Origin: Anthostomella pinea
Lineage: Eukaryota > Ascomycota > Sordariomycetes > Xylariales > Xylariaceae
Length of the DNA: 64,000 nt
Reading direction: 5' to 3'
Assembly (NCBI GenBank): GCA_963556695.1
Contig: CAUWAG010000010.1
Location: 5,952,001-6,016,000 of the forward strand
The position numbers and the translations under genes are program-made. Position 1 is the stretch's first letter, and every line of letters starts with the position of its first letter. A model generated the notes under the pieces. That model searched no databases, had not been told where the DNA came from, and was given only the letters and a program-made list of their open reading frames with translations. Positions 21,001 through 31,693 of the stretch are shown here, piece after piece.

Positions 21001-22293
21001 CCTTATTGGACCATTCTCATCGCTTGCGCATCTGATCCCCAGATGTGCCCTATTCTCAGCCTTCCTTGCCTTGAACTTCCTGCTCCGGACTGTTGATACG
21101 GCAGAATAAGAAGCACAGAGGTCGCAGTCGGATCAAAGTGCCGGTCCGCCTCCTATCTACGGTACCTACCAAGCTACACGCACGAAGGGTATTGCTTCAT
21201 CGTAAGTGACAACCTACACGTAGCATTTTCCCTACCTATCCTTCTCTTGTGTACAACTCGACCACGGTGTGCTCCTTCCCCCTTCCCCAGATTTCCCAGA
21301 AAGCTCGGTGGCCTATGGTCCGTCTCTGGGTCACACGCCCCCTTCTTTTGATCCTCTTCTACCAGCAGTATTCCTTCTCACCAGCCATTGGAACACCCTC
21401 ATCATCACCCGGTCTGCTGGTCCGACGGGCGGCCCACCGACAAGTGCGCTTACATGTTGCCTAGACGAACGCTACTGTACTCCAGCTTATCAGAGACTAC
21501 CTACTCGGCAGACTGATGATTGATCGCCAATAAGGACCCATGTAGACAAGCCTTATTACTATCGGAGCCCAGAAAGAGAGTTCCTCCTTTCCCATCTTGC
21601 CCTTGGACCCTGATGATCTCCTGACACTATTTCCTCGTGGGTCGAATCCAGCACTGCCAGACTGCCACTACTCCGTCTATCGATCCATCAGGGTCCTCCT
21701 CGGTCTGCCCGTTTGCCCGTTTGCCTACGTGCTCGTCCTCAGATCGGGTTATCGGGGAATTGCAGATTGGCCAAATTCCCATGTCCACAGATGTGCATTT
21801 CAGACATCGTTTTCCCAGCCTGCTCCAACAAGCTACAAGTTACAAGCCCAACAAGCCCACCCATCACTTGCCCTAGCCACGCGCCTGCCCGCGACCACAA
21901 CGCATCCATCCGCCGGCAAAAATCACACCTAATCCTGCGTTACACTATCGTCACCCTTCTATAGGCTCGGGTCTTTGCTTTTTCGATCTTGAACCTTGAG
22001 TGCGACCCCAAGCTTGATCTTGGGCAGGAACGGACCTTTGCTTAGTCAAGGCGCAATCTGCCATCAAGTTAATTGGCCATCCCTTATTCCGTTCCTCCTT
22101 CCATACTACACGCCTACTTTGATGAGCTCACCATTTCTGCCTGTCTTTCCTCCTTCTCTCGTCACTATTTGACGCCACTCGAACCAATTCATCTATCTGG
22201 TCATCCAACCTCGCTCCCGGCCACTCGAAAAAGGCGATTTCTCCCTCCACGCCAACTAGTCCGATCCAGCTGGGAGACTGGGTCTGAATCATC
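18094..22293. other. Intergenic, 4.2 kb, upstream of nmrA
   Basis: No gene supported. It holds a long poly-C run near 20947-20959, a GATA-motif array at 20827-20869 and pyrimidine-rich, leader-like sequence in the last ~1 kb. Frames on both strands are short and of low quality. Confidence 0.6.
20827..20869 (-). promoter_or_regulatory. GATA-motif array, 7-bp spacing
   Basis: TATC (GATA on the minus strand) begins at 20827, 20831, 20838, 20845, 20852, 20859 and 20866. The last six are spaced exactly 7 bp, mostly as CTATCA, i.e. TGATAG, which fits the HGATAR consensus of AreA/NIT2-type factors. The array lies about 1.4 kb upstream of nmrA. It may equally be a microsatellite of TATCAYC units. 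Confidence 0.4.
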
Positions 22294-23694
22294 ATGTCTA
22301 CCTCGAATCCCATCCCCATTCGGACTGACCTGGTCTTCCGGCCAGCACCGCACGAGAATGGCAACAATGCTTCTCCCAAGGCTGCAGGCATGTTTACAAG
22401 ACATAAGCACACGCGATCCTCGTACTCGGACGGGTCGCCACTCACTGCCGTGTCGAGAAATAACTCGCTGAGCTTTCGTCCGCTGAAGCGGGCGATGCCG
22501 TCGCCAGATAAGACAATCGCTATAATCAATGCGGGTGGTCGCCAAGCCGCCTCTATGATCCGGATAGCTACCGCAGTCGGGTACAAGGTCCGCGCCCAAC
22601 TCCGAAACCTGGAGGGTGTGATAGCGACTGAGGTTTCTACCAATCCCAACGTCACTGTTTTCGTTGGGGAGCTCTACCTGCGGAAAAAGGCCGATGACAA
22701 TCGCGATGTTACCGTTAACGGACACCTGCCAGGAATACTGGTGAATCACGACCTGATCTCAAAGCTCTTCACCGGCGCGCAGCTGGCGTTCATCAACACC
22801 ACATTTTATGGTAACGAGTTACAGATTGGCGAGGCCCTTGCAGATGCCGCGAAGAAGGTTGGCGTTCAACACTACGTCTACTCATCGATGCCCGATCATG
22901 CCAAATATAACCCGGACTGGCCGTCTTTACCGCTATGGGCTGCCAAACATGACGTGGAGGAGTACATCCGCAAGATTGGGCTGCCTGCTACTTTCGTCTA
23001 CACGGGCATCTACAACAATAACTTTACGTCACTCAATTACCCGCTGTTCTGCATGGAGCTGATGCCCGACGGATCTTTTCAATGGCAAGCACCTTTCCAT
23101 CAGGATGCCAAACTGCCCTGGTTAGATGCTGAGCATGATGTTGGACCAGCCATTCTCCAGCTATTCAAGGACGGACCAAAGAAATGGGACGGAAAACGTA
23201 TAGCGTTGGCTTACGAGTGTCTGTCTCCAGTGGAAGTGTGCAGGGCGTTTGAGGAAGGGCTCGGCAGACCAGTGCGCTACAAGCGAGGACCCATCGCATT
23301 GAAAGTCAAGGTTCCGGAAGGCTATCGGGAACAGCTCGAGGCTTTGGAGAAGCTGTTTTCGCCAGACAACGACGATCCGAAGAAGCAGCCGCCCTACTTT
23401 GGAGACCAAGCACTTGAGAGCAGATGTCCCGACGATGCACTGGCGCTGTGGGAAGGTCCGAGAGGTCTCGAGGAGTATGCGCGCGAGATCTTTCCTCTGG
23501 AGGAAGAAGCCAATGGGATGACCTGGATGTTTGATGATGAGGAAGACGGACTTGCATTCGAGGATATTCATTCAGCACCGACGACCATACCCGAAGGAAA
23601 CGAGGATGGAGAGCACGACGGAGATGATGACTCCGTCGACGAGGGTCTCGTGATGAGGGGATTGAAGAGAGACGAAGAAGCCTGGCTAGCTTGA
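22294..23694 (+). CDS. nmrA: NmrA nitrogen metabolite repression regulator
   Basis: Single exon of 466 residues. After a ~70-residue variable N-terminus comes a Rossmann-fold NAD(P)-binding start (KTIAIINAGGRQAASMIRIA, residues ~73-92). The family's conserved blocks follow: AFINTTFYGNE, HYVYSSMPDHAKY, FVYTGIYNNNFTSLNYPLF, MELMPDGSFQW, LPWLDAEHDVGPAILQLFKDGPKKW, LSPVEVC, and LEEYAREIFPLEEEANGMTWMF. NmrA (NMR1 in Neurospora) is an atypical short-chain dehydrogenase-like protein that binds dinucleotides. It also binds the GATA activator AreA/NIT2, restraining it under ammonium or glutamine sufficiency. The C-terminal ~45 residues are acidic (DDEEDG...DGDDDSVDEG). The promoter side is unusually long, and the next gene on the same strand starts 3.7 kb downstream. 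Confidence 0.96.
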   Translation: MSTSNPIPIRTDLVFRPAPHENGNNASPKAAGMFTRHKHTRSSYSDGSPLTAVSRNNSLSFRPLKRAMPSPDKTIAIINAGGRQAASMIRIATAVGYKVRAQLRNLEGVIATEVSTNPNVTVFVGELYLRKKADDNRDVTVNGHLPGILVNHDLISKLFTGAQLAFINTTFYGNELQIGEALADAAKKVGVQHYVYSSMPDHAKYNPDWPSLPLWAAKHDVEEYIRKIGLPATFVYTGIYNNNFTSLNYPLFCMELMPDGSFQWQAPFHQDAKLPWLDAEHDVGPAILQLFKDGPKKWDGKRIALAYECLSPVEVCRAFEEGLGRPVRYKRGPIALKVKVPEGYREQLEALEKLFSPDNDDPKKQPPYFGDQALESRCPDDALALWEGPRGLEEYAREIFPLEEEANGMTWMFDDEEDGLAFEDIHSAPTTIPEGNEDGEHDGDDDSVDEGLVMRGLKRDEEAWLA

Positions 23695-26600
23695 CTGGTT
23701 AACGCGCCCGACGTCACGATTCCTGTGCACACGCGCAGCTGTTCAGCAGCTTCAACGATGTTGAGCGGCCCGACGCACAATACCTACCGCGAACAGCGTA
23801 TTACACGACCACTGGCGGTGTCTCATTCGGCATTCTTGATTCAGAATGCATGCATCTAGCGACTTCGTAACTCATCCATACCGGCGCCTGCGGCTTCACT
23901 TCATCTAATCCCACCCTCCGAGCAACCTATTCTACATTTCAGGTTCAATTTCGGAGAGGTGGTCAGTCGCTTTCCTTCTTACGGATGGTCATGGTTCGGC
24001 ATATTGGCGCCTCCTGCATATAGTGAGCGCCTGGGGAAATGGTCTTGATTGGTTCGGCGTCTGGCATCTAAAAAGGGAAAAAGTTTACGGTCACGATCAT
24101 AACGGATAACTATGATGGGCACGAGGGGCGGCCTCATTTGATTTGTACCCTCTCAGGGGAGATGGTGTCATAATTGCGCAACCGCGGCGGAACGAGAAAA
24201 GGAACGGATGATGGATGGAGGAAGAAAGGACGGATGGAGGCCTAATTGTGTTTTGCTTGCTACCAACCAACCTCCCTTCATCCGCCGTCTGGGGCTCTGG
24301 AGACATATGTGCCAATGGCTTGTTAGTTGCGTGTCCGCTCTGCAGACTAGAGATACACAATAAAGCTACAGTACATGTGCGTATCTGTACGATGCATGCC
24401 CTCGCGAGACTGGACAACTGAAGATATCATATCCCGTACTGCGCACTCTCAGTCTATGATATAGTAGAACTATTGAACCTATGAGTCCACAGTCGAAAAT
24501 ACGCAAGACGCGGCGGCCCTTCGCGACGCAAGAGATGAGAAGGCGATTTCACCGACGCAGTATGACGACGTCGAGCCGAGGAGCCATCTCTTTATTCATT
24601 GGTCCTTGCATGCCGTTTGGACCCCTTGCACCGTCCCCGCATGCTTGGGTGCAAAGCTCTTGGGTCGGATGGGTGGCTCAGATGTACTCAGTATTATTAG
24701 GGTCATCATGCTTCATCAATGTGTTTGTTGACATTACCAACTACATAGTAGTGAGCACCAAGTAAGGATCAATGATCCACGTGCCGTATCGCTTTTTCAC
24801 ATTCGAACGTACTGACGGCGATGGATATAGAAGCGGAGCGGATCGGTTCGGACCTGGTCGTCGGTTGGTTGAGTCGTCCTTCCCCACTTTCCCCCATCCC
24901 GGTTTTCTCTCTTCGCTCCATATGCCTTCTCCTGAGTCCTTTCGGTCGGTCCTTCCCCCTCTTACGAATCTGGATACGAGTACCTTGCTTCTGCTTGGCG
25001 TGCTGCTGACTGTGTGTTTGCCGGTTGCCAGTCTACTATAATAACGTAGAGACACTGCGAGGAAGTCGAAGATACCTCCCCTCTGCCATCGGTCTAGGAT
25101 GGGATCTTGTTCCCGAGCAGGCGTTTTGCCATGGTCAGCAGGATACCTACTGGGATGGACGTACAATGACACGGAATTTCCCGTGGCTCTGAAAGGCACG
25201 AGTCACAGTCGACTGCGGCTCTGTGCTCGATAGGGGTTGTACCGTGTATCGTCTGGGCTTCGAGATAAATTAGATGAGTGTTTCCCAACCCTTGGTACCA
25301 TTTGTTCATCAAGAGGCATTAGCATCGCACCACAAGCACAGGGACTGACTACAATATCTAATTTCTCAGAGGACTGACCCTATGGCCTGACTGTAGTTCG
25401 AAATATTAGATCACCAGGCCAGACAGATCAACGTCTTTGCAACTGGTCCAAGCTGTGCAAGTCCCGCGGCCGACACTGGGGGATTAAAGTGTTGTTTCAA
25501 GTCGAGTCAACCGATGTAAATGCAGCTTTGCTTCGAGCTATCTCACATAGGGCCATGAAAATCCCTATACCCCCTGATATGCGCTGGGCTCTTCCATGGC
25601 GTGGATTACGTGTTTGGCTGTCTAACGATACAGGGGAACCTGTTAAAACTGGAAGAAGAACGCACCATTCCTATTCATAGTTCGAATGCAGAGGTTCGGT
25701 GTGTATGTAGCAACTGTCACAATATATCAGTGTAAAGCTGTCCTCCCCACCAGCGTTTATCTCGGAAAGGGGTAGAAAGGAGTAAATAGGGGGCAATTAT
25801 TCCTTGCATGCAATTGTCAAGACATTCATCCACATGTTCAGGAGCATCGGCTTGTAACTGTGATGCCTTCCACCCATGATCCATATAGTATGTACAAGAG
25901 TGAAGTGCTGTGGCAGGGTCTTCATCATGGCCTTCTTGGTCCTGCCGATGGCATCTGAGCTTTGGTAATCCCTTTCAACCCACAAACCCACAAGCCTTTT
26001 GCCTACACTGCCAGTGCGTGAAGATTCCACTGCTCTGTTGGTGGTCTCGCCCAACAGGATGCTTGCAGCTGGCAGGCACGCTAAGACTCAGTGAGCTGCT
26101 TCAACGCCTGAAGCACAACCACCCTCCTAAGTGCACGCGCCACCCATCTTTGGTCGCCAACAGTACTTATCTACGTGCAAGTGGTTTCGTGCCTCAGACG
26201 AAGGAGGATATCTTCTCACCAGCAATTGTGATTCTTCCGTTTTATTGGTGTTGCTTGGCCATCCCACGCCGACCAACACAGATCAACCTCTGCCTTCCTA
26301 CCCTTCTGACACCACCTCGCGGACGACTGCGATACAGCACATCGCCGCCACCTATTCTTCATCACAATTCCTTACTATCCTCCAACCTCATGCTGGCATT
26401 GCATGACTGCACTTCCCCTATCTGACACTATTCTGCCACCAACGACCAAGATACACCAGTAGCCTCCGGCCACATGATCGTGTGACAGACAGCAAGACAT
26501 CGGGACGGTATTCACCCTCGGGCTCCAGTCACGCAGTGTCTTACACTCACTTATCGACCGCACCAGGACCAATCATCCAGGTAAGCTTTTCTTTTCTTCC

Positions 26601-27427
26601 TCCAGCGACAATCCTCCCACACACAGGCCAAATCCACAGACCTACTCGATGCACCTAAACACCACGGCGAGGAGATATCGCGAAATCACTCACAAGTCCC
26701 TCTCTTGCACTTGCACCCCTTCCTGATGGACGAGGAGTGAACAACTGCACATGCACACTTCCATTTGGTCTTTTCCTCTCCCAGCACGTGTTCTTTCCCC
26801 TTGGACACGACTGCCTCTCTAGTTGGGAATCCCCTCCCACCAACCTGCTATCACTAAGCCGTGACCCCCTTCATGGTTCATACCTTACCAAGTTCGCTGG
26901 AGTACTTCCCAACCGCACCTTTACTAAACGCTATGGTCAATGCCGGGCCCTCTTCATGCTCTTGTCTCGGGCATTGAAAGTATTCCACCAGCACGTATAT
27001 GACATTTGCCCTAGGCTCTCTACTGACCGAGTACCAGGCCAATTGGTAGACCACAACACTAGCCCCTATTGCTGTGATTAGGTTCTTGCCAACAGGGGAA
27101 GGATCACCAACTCTAACATTGGTTCCTGCTCTTCGGTCATCTTACCCTGGCAACACTTCACTGCCGCCATACCATCGGCCGGACGCAACGGATTCTACTC
27201 ACATCCATTGCGCAACGTCTTACTGCCTATCTTATCTCATCCATCTATTGCCATCTTTGCCTTGATCAAGTTCAAGCTATCCTCGCGCACTTAATCTTAA
27301 CTATCACTCTCACCAACTTCCTTCATAACACTTCTCGGTCTTGAAGACATCCGAACTACCTTTCATGTAAGTCATACCAAGTCCCGGGGAGTCGAGACGG
27401 GTCAAAGTCCATCTGACGCGCTATAGC
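23695..27427. other. Intergenic, 3.7 kb
   Basis: No domain-bearing frame. The last ~1 kb is C/T-rich leader sequence of the next gene. A canonical intron (27367-27426) sits immediately before its start codon. Confidence 0.6.
27367..27426 (+). other. 5'-leader intron with a start-stop codon pair at its donor
   Basis: Donor GTAAGT at 27367, branch-like CTGAC near 27411, acceptor CTATAG at 27426. It ends one base before the ATG of the next gene. Across the donor the unspliced RNA reads ATG TAA (27365-27370), which splicing removes. Confidence 0.6.
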
Positions 27428-28993
27428 ATGCCTCCCAACAAGAGTATCACGAAGACCAAGAAGCCCGGCACGGCAGAGAGAAGTCTCGCCAAAGCCGTGG
27501 CCAGACACCATGAGGCCAGAGGACCGACTCCCGGGCAGCGCCGCATTATGAATGCAGAGGCCGACGCCCGTAGAGCGCGCATCCGCCGTGCCCAGAAGCT
27601 GGAGCTGGAGATCCACCCCAACGACGCCCAGCTCGTCCTCGCCATCACGCAGACGCGCAAGCGGTCCGCCAACCCAGCCTACGACGACCGCGCCAACAAG
27701 CGAGCCAAGATCGTCAACGCCGCGACGGGCGAGCGCAAGGAAGTCGCAGTCGCGCGCCCCTGGGAGCTGAACCGCGCGCTCGAGCAGCCGCCCGACCCCT
27801 TCGACCTGGGCATCGGCTTCTCGGCCCCCACGACGAACCCCATCACCGCGCTGGGCCTCATGGGCCGGGTTCCCGTCGAGATCCGCGACGAGATCCTCCG
27901 CCACCTCCTGGTGTCGCCGCGCGGCATCCGCGTGCTGCGCGGCTGGTCGCTCGTCTACCCCCGCAACAAGCCGCAGCTGCACCCCGCCGTCATGCACACG
28001 TGCCACGTGCTGCGCAACCAGGGCCTGCACATCCTGTACGGCGAGAACACGTTCGTCTACGACCTGCGCGACCCGCTGGACTCCAAGCCCGCGACGCACC
28101 AGGTCGTGGGCGGCGTGTTCGAGAAGTGTGTCGTGCCCATCAACCAGCACGGCCACCTGATCCGCCACATCAAGATCCGCGTCGAGGCGAACCGCCTGAT
28201 CCCCCGCGACACGCGACGCAGCTTCGAGCTGGCGATCCGCAAGTTCCTGCCCGACGGGGGACTGGTCGCCGCCGCAAGCCTGCACACGCTGACGCTCGAG
28301 GTGCCCGCGCCGTGCATGCGCGACCTGCGCTGGACGAACTGGAGGAACGAGCCTTCCAGGGTGCCGATCCGCGAGTGGTTCGACAAGAGCTCGAGCGCGA
28401 TGCAGGCCCTGCACGAGCTGCAGGTGCAGTGGATCCGCGTCGTGGCCACCGACCGCGACGACCGCGAGTGGGAGACCAGGATCGACCTGCGCTACACCGC
28501 CAAGCAGAAGAGCATGCAGCAGGACGCCGACCACAACGATTACTGGTCCTCCTCTGACGACGGCAAGGCCGAACAGGCCGTGCCCAACGCGAGCGACTTC
28601 CGCTGCATCAACCAGGCCTTCGTCGACAACGTCAAGAAGGCCCGAAACCACCTGCGATCGCTGCCCTGGCGCCTCGAGGGCCTGACTATCGATCCCCTCA
28701 AGGCCGTCGGTCAGCTGGGGCTGTGGAAGGAGATCGTCCGATCGCCTGAGGATGAGGAGGTCGACGCTGCGACGGAGCATATGTCGTTGCCGTCTAACTG
28801 GCGCGACACGCCCGGACCGCGACGTGCATCGCGAGCCTCACCGCGATCATCACCGCGCCGGGAGGTTCTGTCCTCGCCTCGCACTCGCACTCGGCGCTCC
28901 CAGCAACTTGAGATGACGGAGGACTGGCTGGAGAGCGTCGAACAGAGCCTGGAACAGGACGAGGAGGAGGAGGAGTCCTTGTTCGTGTCCTAG
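27428..28993 (+). CDS. F-box/2EXR-like uncharacterised fungal protein
   Basis: Single coding exon, 521 residues, very GC-rich. The N-terminal ~110 residues are basic and nuclear-signal-like (KRSANPAYDDRANKRAKI). From about residue 143 comes the pattern GRVPVEIRDEILRHLLVSPRGI...LHPAVMHTCHVLRNQGLHILYGENTFVYDL. This is the standard start of a large group of fungal proteins related to F-box/2EXR domains: a short helical LPxEIRxxIxxxLL motif, then ILYGENxF. The C-terminus is Ser/Arg-rich with RRSQQLEMTEDW and an acidic end (DEEEEESLF). The function is unknown; F-box relatives present substrates to SCF ubiquitin ligase, but the match is too short to assert that. The long 474-codon open frame on the minus strand here is a composition artefact. 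Confidence 0.8.
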   Translation: MPPNKSITKTKKPGTAERSLAKAVARHHEARGPTPGQRRIMNAEADARRARIRRAQKLELEIHPNDAQLVLAITQTRKRSANPAYDDRANKRAKIVNAATGERKEVAVARPWELNRALEQPPDPFDLGIGFSAPTTNPITALGLMGRVPVEIRDEILRHLLVSPRGIRVLRGWSLVYPRNKPQLHPAVMHTCHVLRNQGLHILYGENTFVYDLRDPLDSKPATHQVVGGVFEKCVVPINQHGHLIRHIKIRVEANRLIPRDTRRSFELAIRKFLPDGGLVAAASLHTLTLEVPAPCMRDLRWTNWRNEPSRVPIREWFDKSSSAMQALHELQVQWIRVVATDRDDREWETRIDLRYTAKQKSMQQDADHNDYWSSSDDGKAEQAVPNASDFRCINQAFVDNVKKARNHLRSLPWRLEGLTIDPLKAVGQLGLWKEIVRSPEDEEVDAATEHMSLPSNWRDTPGPRRASRASPRSSPRREVLSSPRTRTRRSQQLEMTEDWLESVEQSLEQDEEEEESLFVS

Positions 28994-29539
28994 ACGGTCG
29001 GGTTTCTCAGCTGCAGTCAGACGTCGGTTAGGGGGGAATGATGCATGCATGAGCGCATTGCAAGATTCTGCCATTGGGCATTTGTATAGTTCTCGCGCGT
29101 CACGCGTAGATTTCGTCATGCGAAGGTTTATCTCATTCGGTTATGCTAGGTAGTTAGTCTGCAGACAGACCGAGCCATGATCTGCTCGTTACCTACCTCG
29201 TGTGTGCTCTGGATTTATGGTGAATGTTGTGGTGCCGTGTGATCGACCCTATGAACAGAACCATGGGCGGCGACGGGAGTTTCAATGAAGACAGGGAATT
29301 GGCTGACGATGGCCAGAGTGCGCGTCCGTCACCATACAGCTCATCATCATCCCATCAAGCTCCAAGTCTTAGGCTGTAGGTCAGTCTCCCTGATCCGGAA
29401 GCTGTTTGGTCAGCAATGAGAAACAACATGGTGCAGAGAAGCCAGTTGAATTTGCCTCGAGCCTGCTAAAACACCCATGTCCATCCATGCTATGCAGTCA
29501 CATAAACCACCACCATGCCATATCTATCACAAGACCTCA
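28994..29539. other. Intergenic, 546 bp, convergent
   Basis: 3' ends of two converging genes. No gene or RNA feature seen. Confidence 0.6.
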
Positions 29540-31254
29540 TCAACCAGCGTTGATCTTCACTTTCGTGACGTCCAGAGTTTCCGAATCCACCAGCACTATC
29601 TCGCGCGTAGCCGCAAACGACGGGACGGCGATGAGCCGTACCACCTGGCCGTGCGGGCCCTTGATCACCTTGGTGCCGAACTCGGGCTGGCAGCCGACGA
29701 AGTAGAGGTGCGGACACGTCTGCATGACGAACGGGTCGTCGTCTTGGAAGGGATAGCTCCCTGGAGGAAAGAATGGGGTAAGTAAGGGGCTCGGATCGGA
29801 ATAGGTGAGAACGGGTGGATGGGTGACTTACATAGTGTATCAGGTGCCGTGGGTGCGGAGCACCGCCACCTGCACATAAGTTCCATCATGCCCAGGCGAT
29901 CATCGCTGCCAATGTACTTGAAGATATCATCCACGTTCTGACCACCCGTCCCCAGCACCCTCCACCCGTCAAGCTCCGCCTCCCACGGATTCGTGACTGT
30001 ATCAAACCAGCCGGCCTCCGAAGAGCTCGGCTGTGCCGTGTAGGCTCTTGAGTTCGGGAACATGGCCGGATGTATCGGCTGCTGCGGATAACTCGTATTC
30101 GCCGGGTCCTGCGCGCCGGGCAGTAACGTGATGGGCATCGTAGGCAGGAGCGTAGAGAGGAACTCGTCGAGAAGCTGGGATGGAAGGGCGTTATACGCGC
30201 TGCTGTCGTAGCCGTATTTCTTGTGGATGGCTTTCTTGTCGCCTGGTTGCTCGTCTGCTGGTCTGCGCTCCTCGAGGGAGATGGAGTTTCCGGCGAGGAT
30301 CAGGCGGCTGATCTGGGAGAGTTCTTGTTGTGCTGAGGGGTCGAGGGCTTCGCCCAGGAGGTACTCCAGAAGTAGGTTGAGTTCGATGGCGTGGGAAGCG
30401 TCGTTACCGGAGAACCCTAGTCCGGATACTATGGCTATCTTGCCTCCGCTGCCCTTTGATTGGGAGTCGGTCATCTCCTCATCCTCATCTCTTGACTTCG
30501 ACTTCTTGGTTTTGCTCGCGCCGTTTGTTGCTGGAGGTTTGGAGACAGACCATCGATCTGCTTGCGGAGGTAGATCGGGAAATTTCACATCGATCACCTC
30601 CAACTCGCCGTTGACGTTCTCGCTGCCCATAACGGCGATGATGCATCCAGTGACGAGCACGACGTCCCTGAGAACATCGCCTACCAGTCGTATTCGACCC
30701 GACTCATCCTCGAGGGTCACGGCATCTGAGCCATCCTCCGAATAGTACTTGTTATTCGATATGGGCGCTGAGATCCATCGCTGGAGAGTATTAGCCCGCA
30801 TCCTCCTTGGTGGCTTAGGAGTTGCCCGTCACGTACGTCCTTAGAGACGTCCTCAAGAATATTGGGCTTCAGGGACATTTCCATATAGACAGTGCCCGAA
30901 ACCCAACACAATTCACCCTGCCGAATGTCCAAGACCCGCTCGACCTGCTTAGCTGGCTCGCCTCCAACGATGGTGTCCTGCCAAGCTTCAAAGGCTATCA
31001 GATCAACAGCGGGTTTGATCTTGGTGAGCCGCAGGAAGTACATGTCCGCAAACTGCTGCTGATAGGACTTCTCCTTGTCCAGTTTGAAGGATTGCAGCGG
31101 CTTGTAGCTGGACCCGGCCCTTTCCAACTCATCCTCCGGCTTGCCCCTGGGAAGCTGTCAGTTCGAATACTCCCAGTCAACAGACGGGTGTGGGTGGTGC
31201 CACTCACGTAGGCTTCCGGAGCATGTTCCCCTGTACGTCATCGAGGGAAGACAT
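29540..31254 (-). CDS. POL31: DNA polymerase delta subunit 2 (POLD2/Pol31/Cdc1 type)
   Basis: Four exons on the minus strand (31208-31254, 30837-31146, 29832-30780 and 29540-29760), all in frame, give 508 residues. The start MSSLDDVQGNMLRKP is followed by SYQQQFADMYFLRLTKIKPAV and the OB-fold part (VLDIRQGELCWVSGTVYMEM...SKDRWISAPISNNKYYSEDG, ESGRIRLVGD). The inactive calcineurin-like phosphoesterase domain follows: KIAIVSGLGFSGN, ISRLILAGNSIS, MPITLLPGAQDPAN, HPAMFPNSRAYTA, FDTVTNPWEAELDGWRVLGTGGQNVDDI, and PHLYFVGCQPEFGTKVI near the end. This is the accessory B-subunit that bridges the catalytic subunit and Pol32 in replicative polymerase delta; it acts in the nucleus. Its start is only 439 bp from the divergent YTM1 start, so a shared promoter is likely. 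Confidence 0.95.
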
Positions 31255-31693
31255 GGTGAAGTTTTCGGGGTTCTTCAAGCTTCAATTGTCGGAATGGAAA
31301 CGAGCTTTGCATGCTGGATGAAGACGATGCAATACGCGTCTAATGTGAAGACGCGCTTTTGGCGTTAATTGATTGTGGCGCTAGCCAGGTGTGGCTCAAT
31401 CTCAGCTGCTAATTCAGCAAGCAGGCTGATTGGCTAGATCTCCGGGACCCCGGTATCGCGGGGTAAGGCTGACGAGGCTGTCGCATTCTCGATTTTTTTT
31501 CTACCCTTGAGGGAAATATACCAAGAAAAGGTCATATCTCAGTACTTTTTTGATGACCAAAATTTGGAAGTGATTCATTCTGCCGCAGCACTGATTCCTC
31601 CAGTTCTATTCATCCGAATCACTATAGTTGCACTCGAGTCCCATATTACTTCCGCAATTGCAGTGTCCGGGGCTACTGCAGCAGCCGTTCGAG
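31255..31693. promoter_or_regulatory. Divergent promoter, POL31 / YTM1
   Basis: 439 bp between two start codons facing away from each other. No other gene. A T-rich run lies near 31494-31502. Confidence 0.55.

Noticed and set aside
27356..28780. A 474-codon open frame on the minus strand
   Set aside because: It is antisense to the GC-rich F-box-like gene. Its composition (Val, Leu, Ala, Gly, Asp, Arg) is what high GC at third positions produces, and it has no domain.
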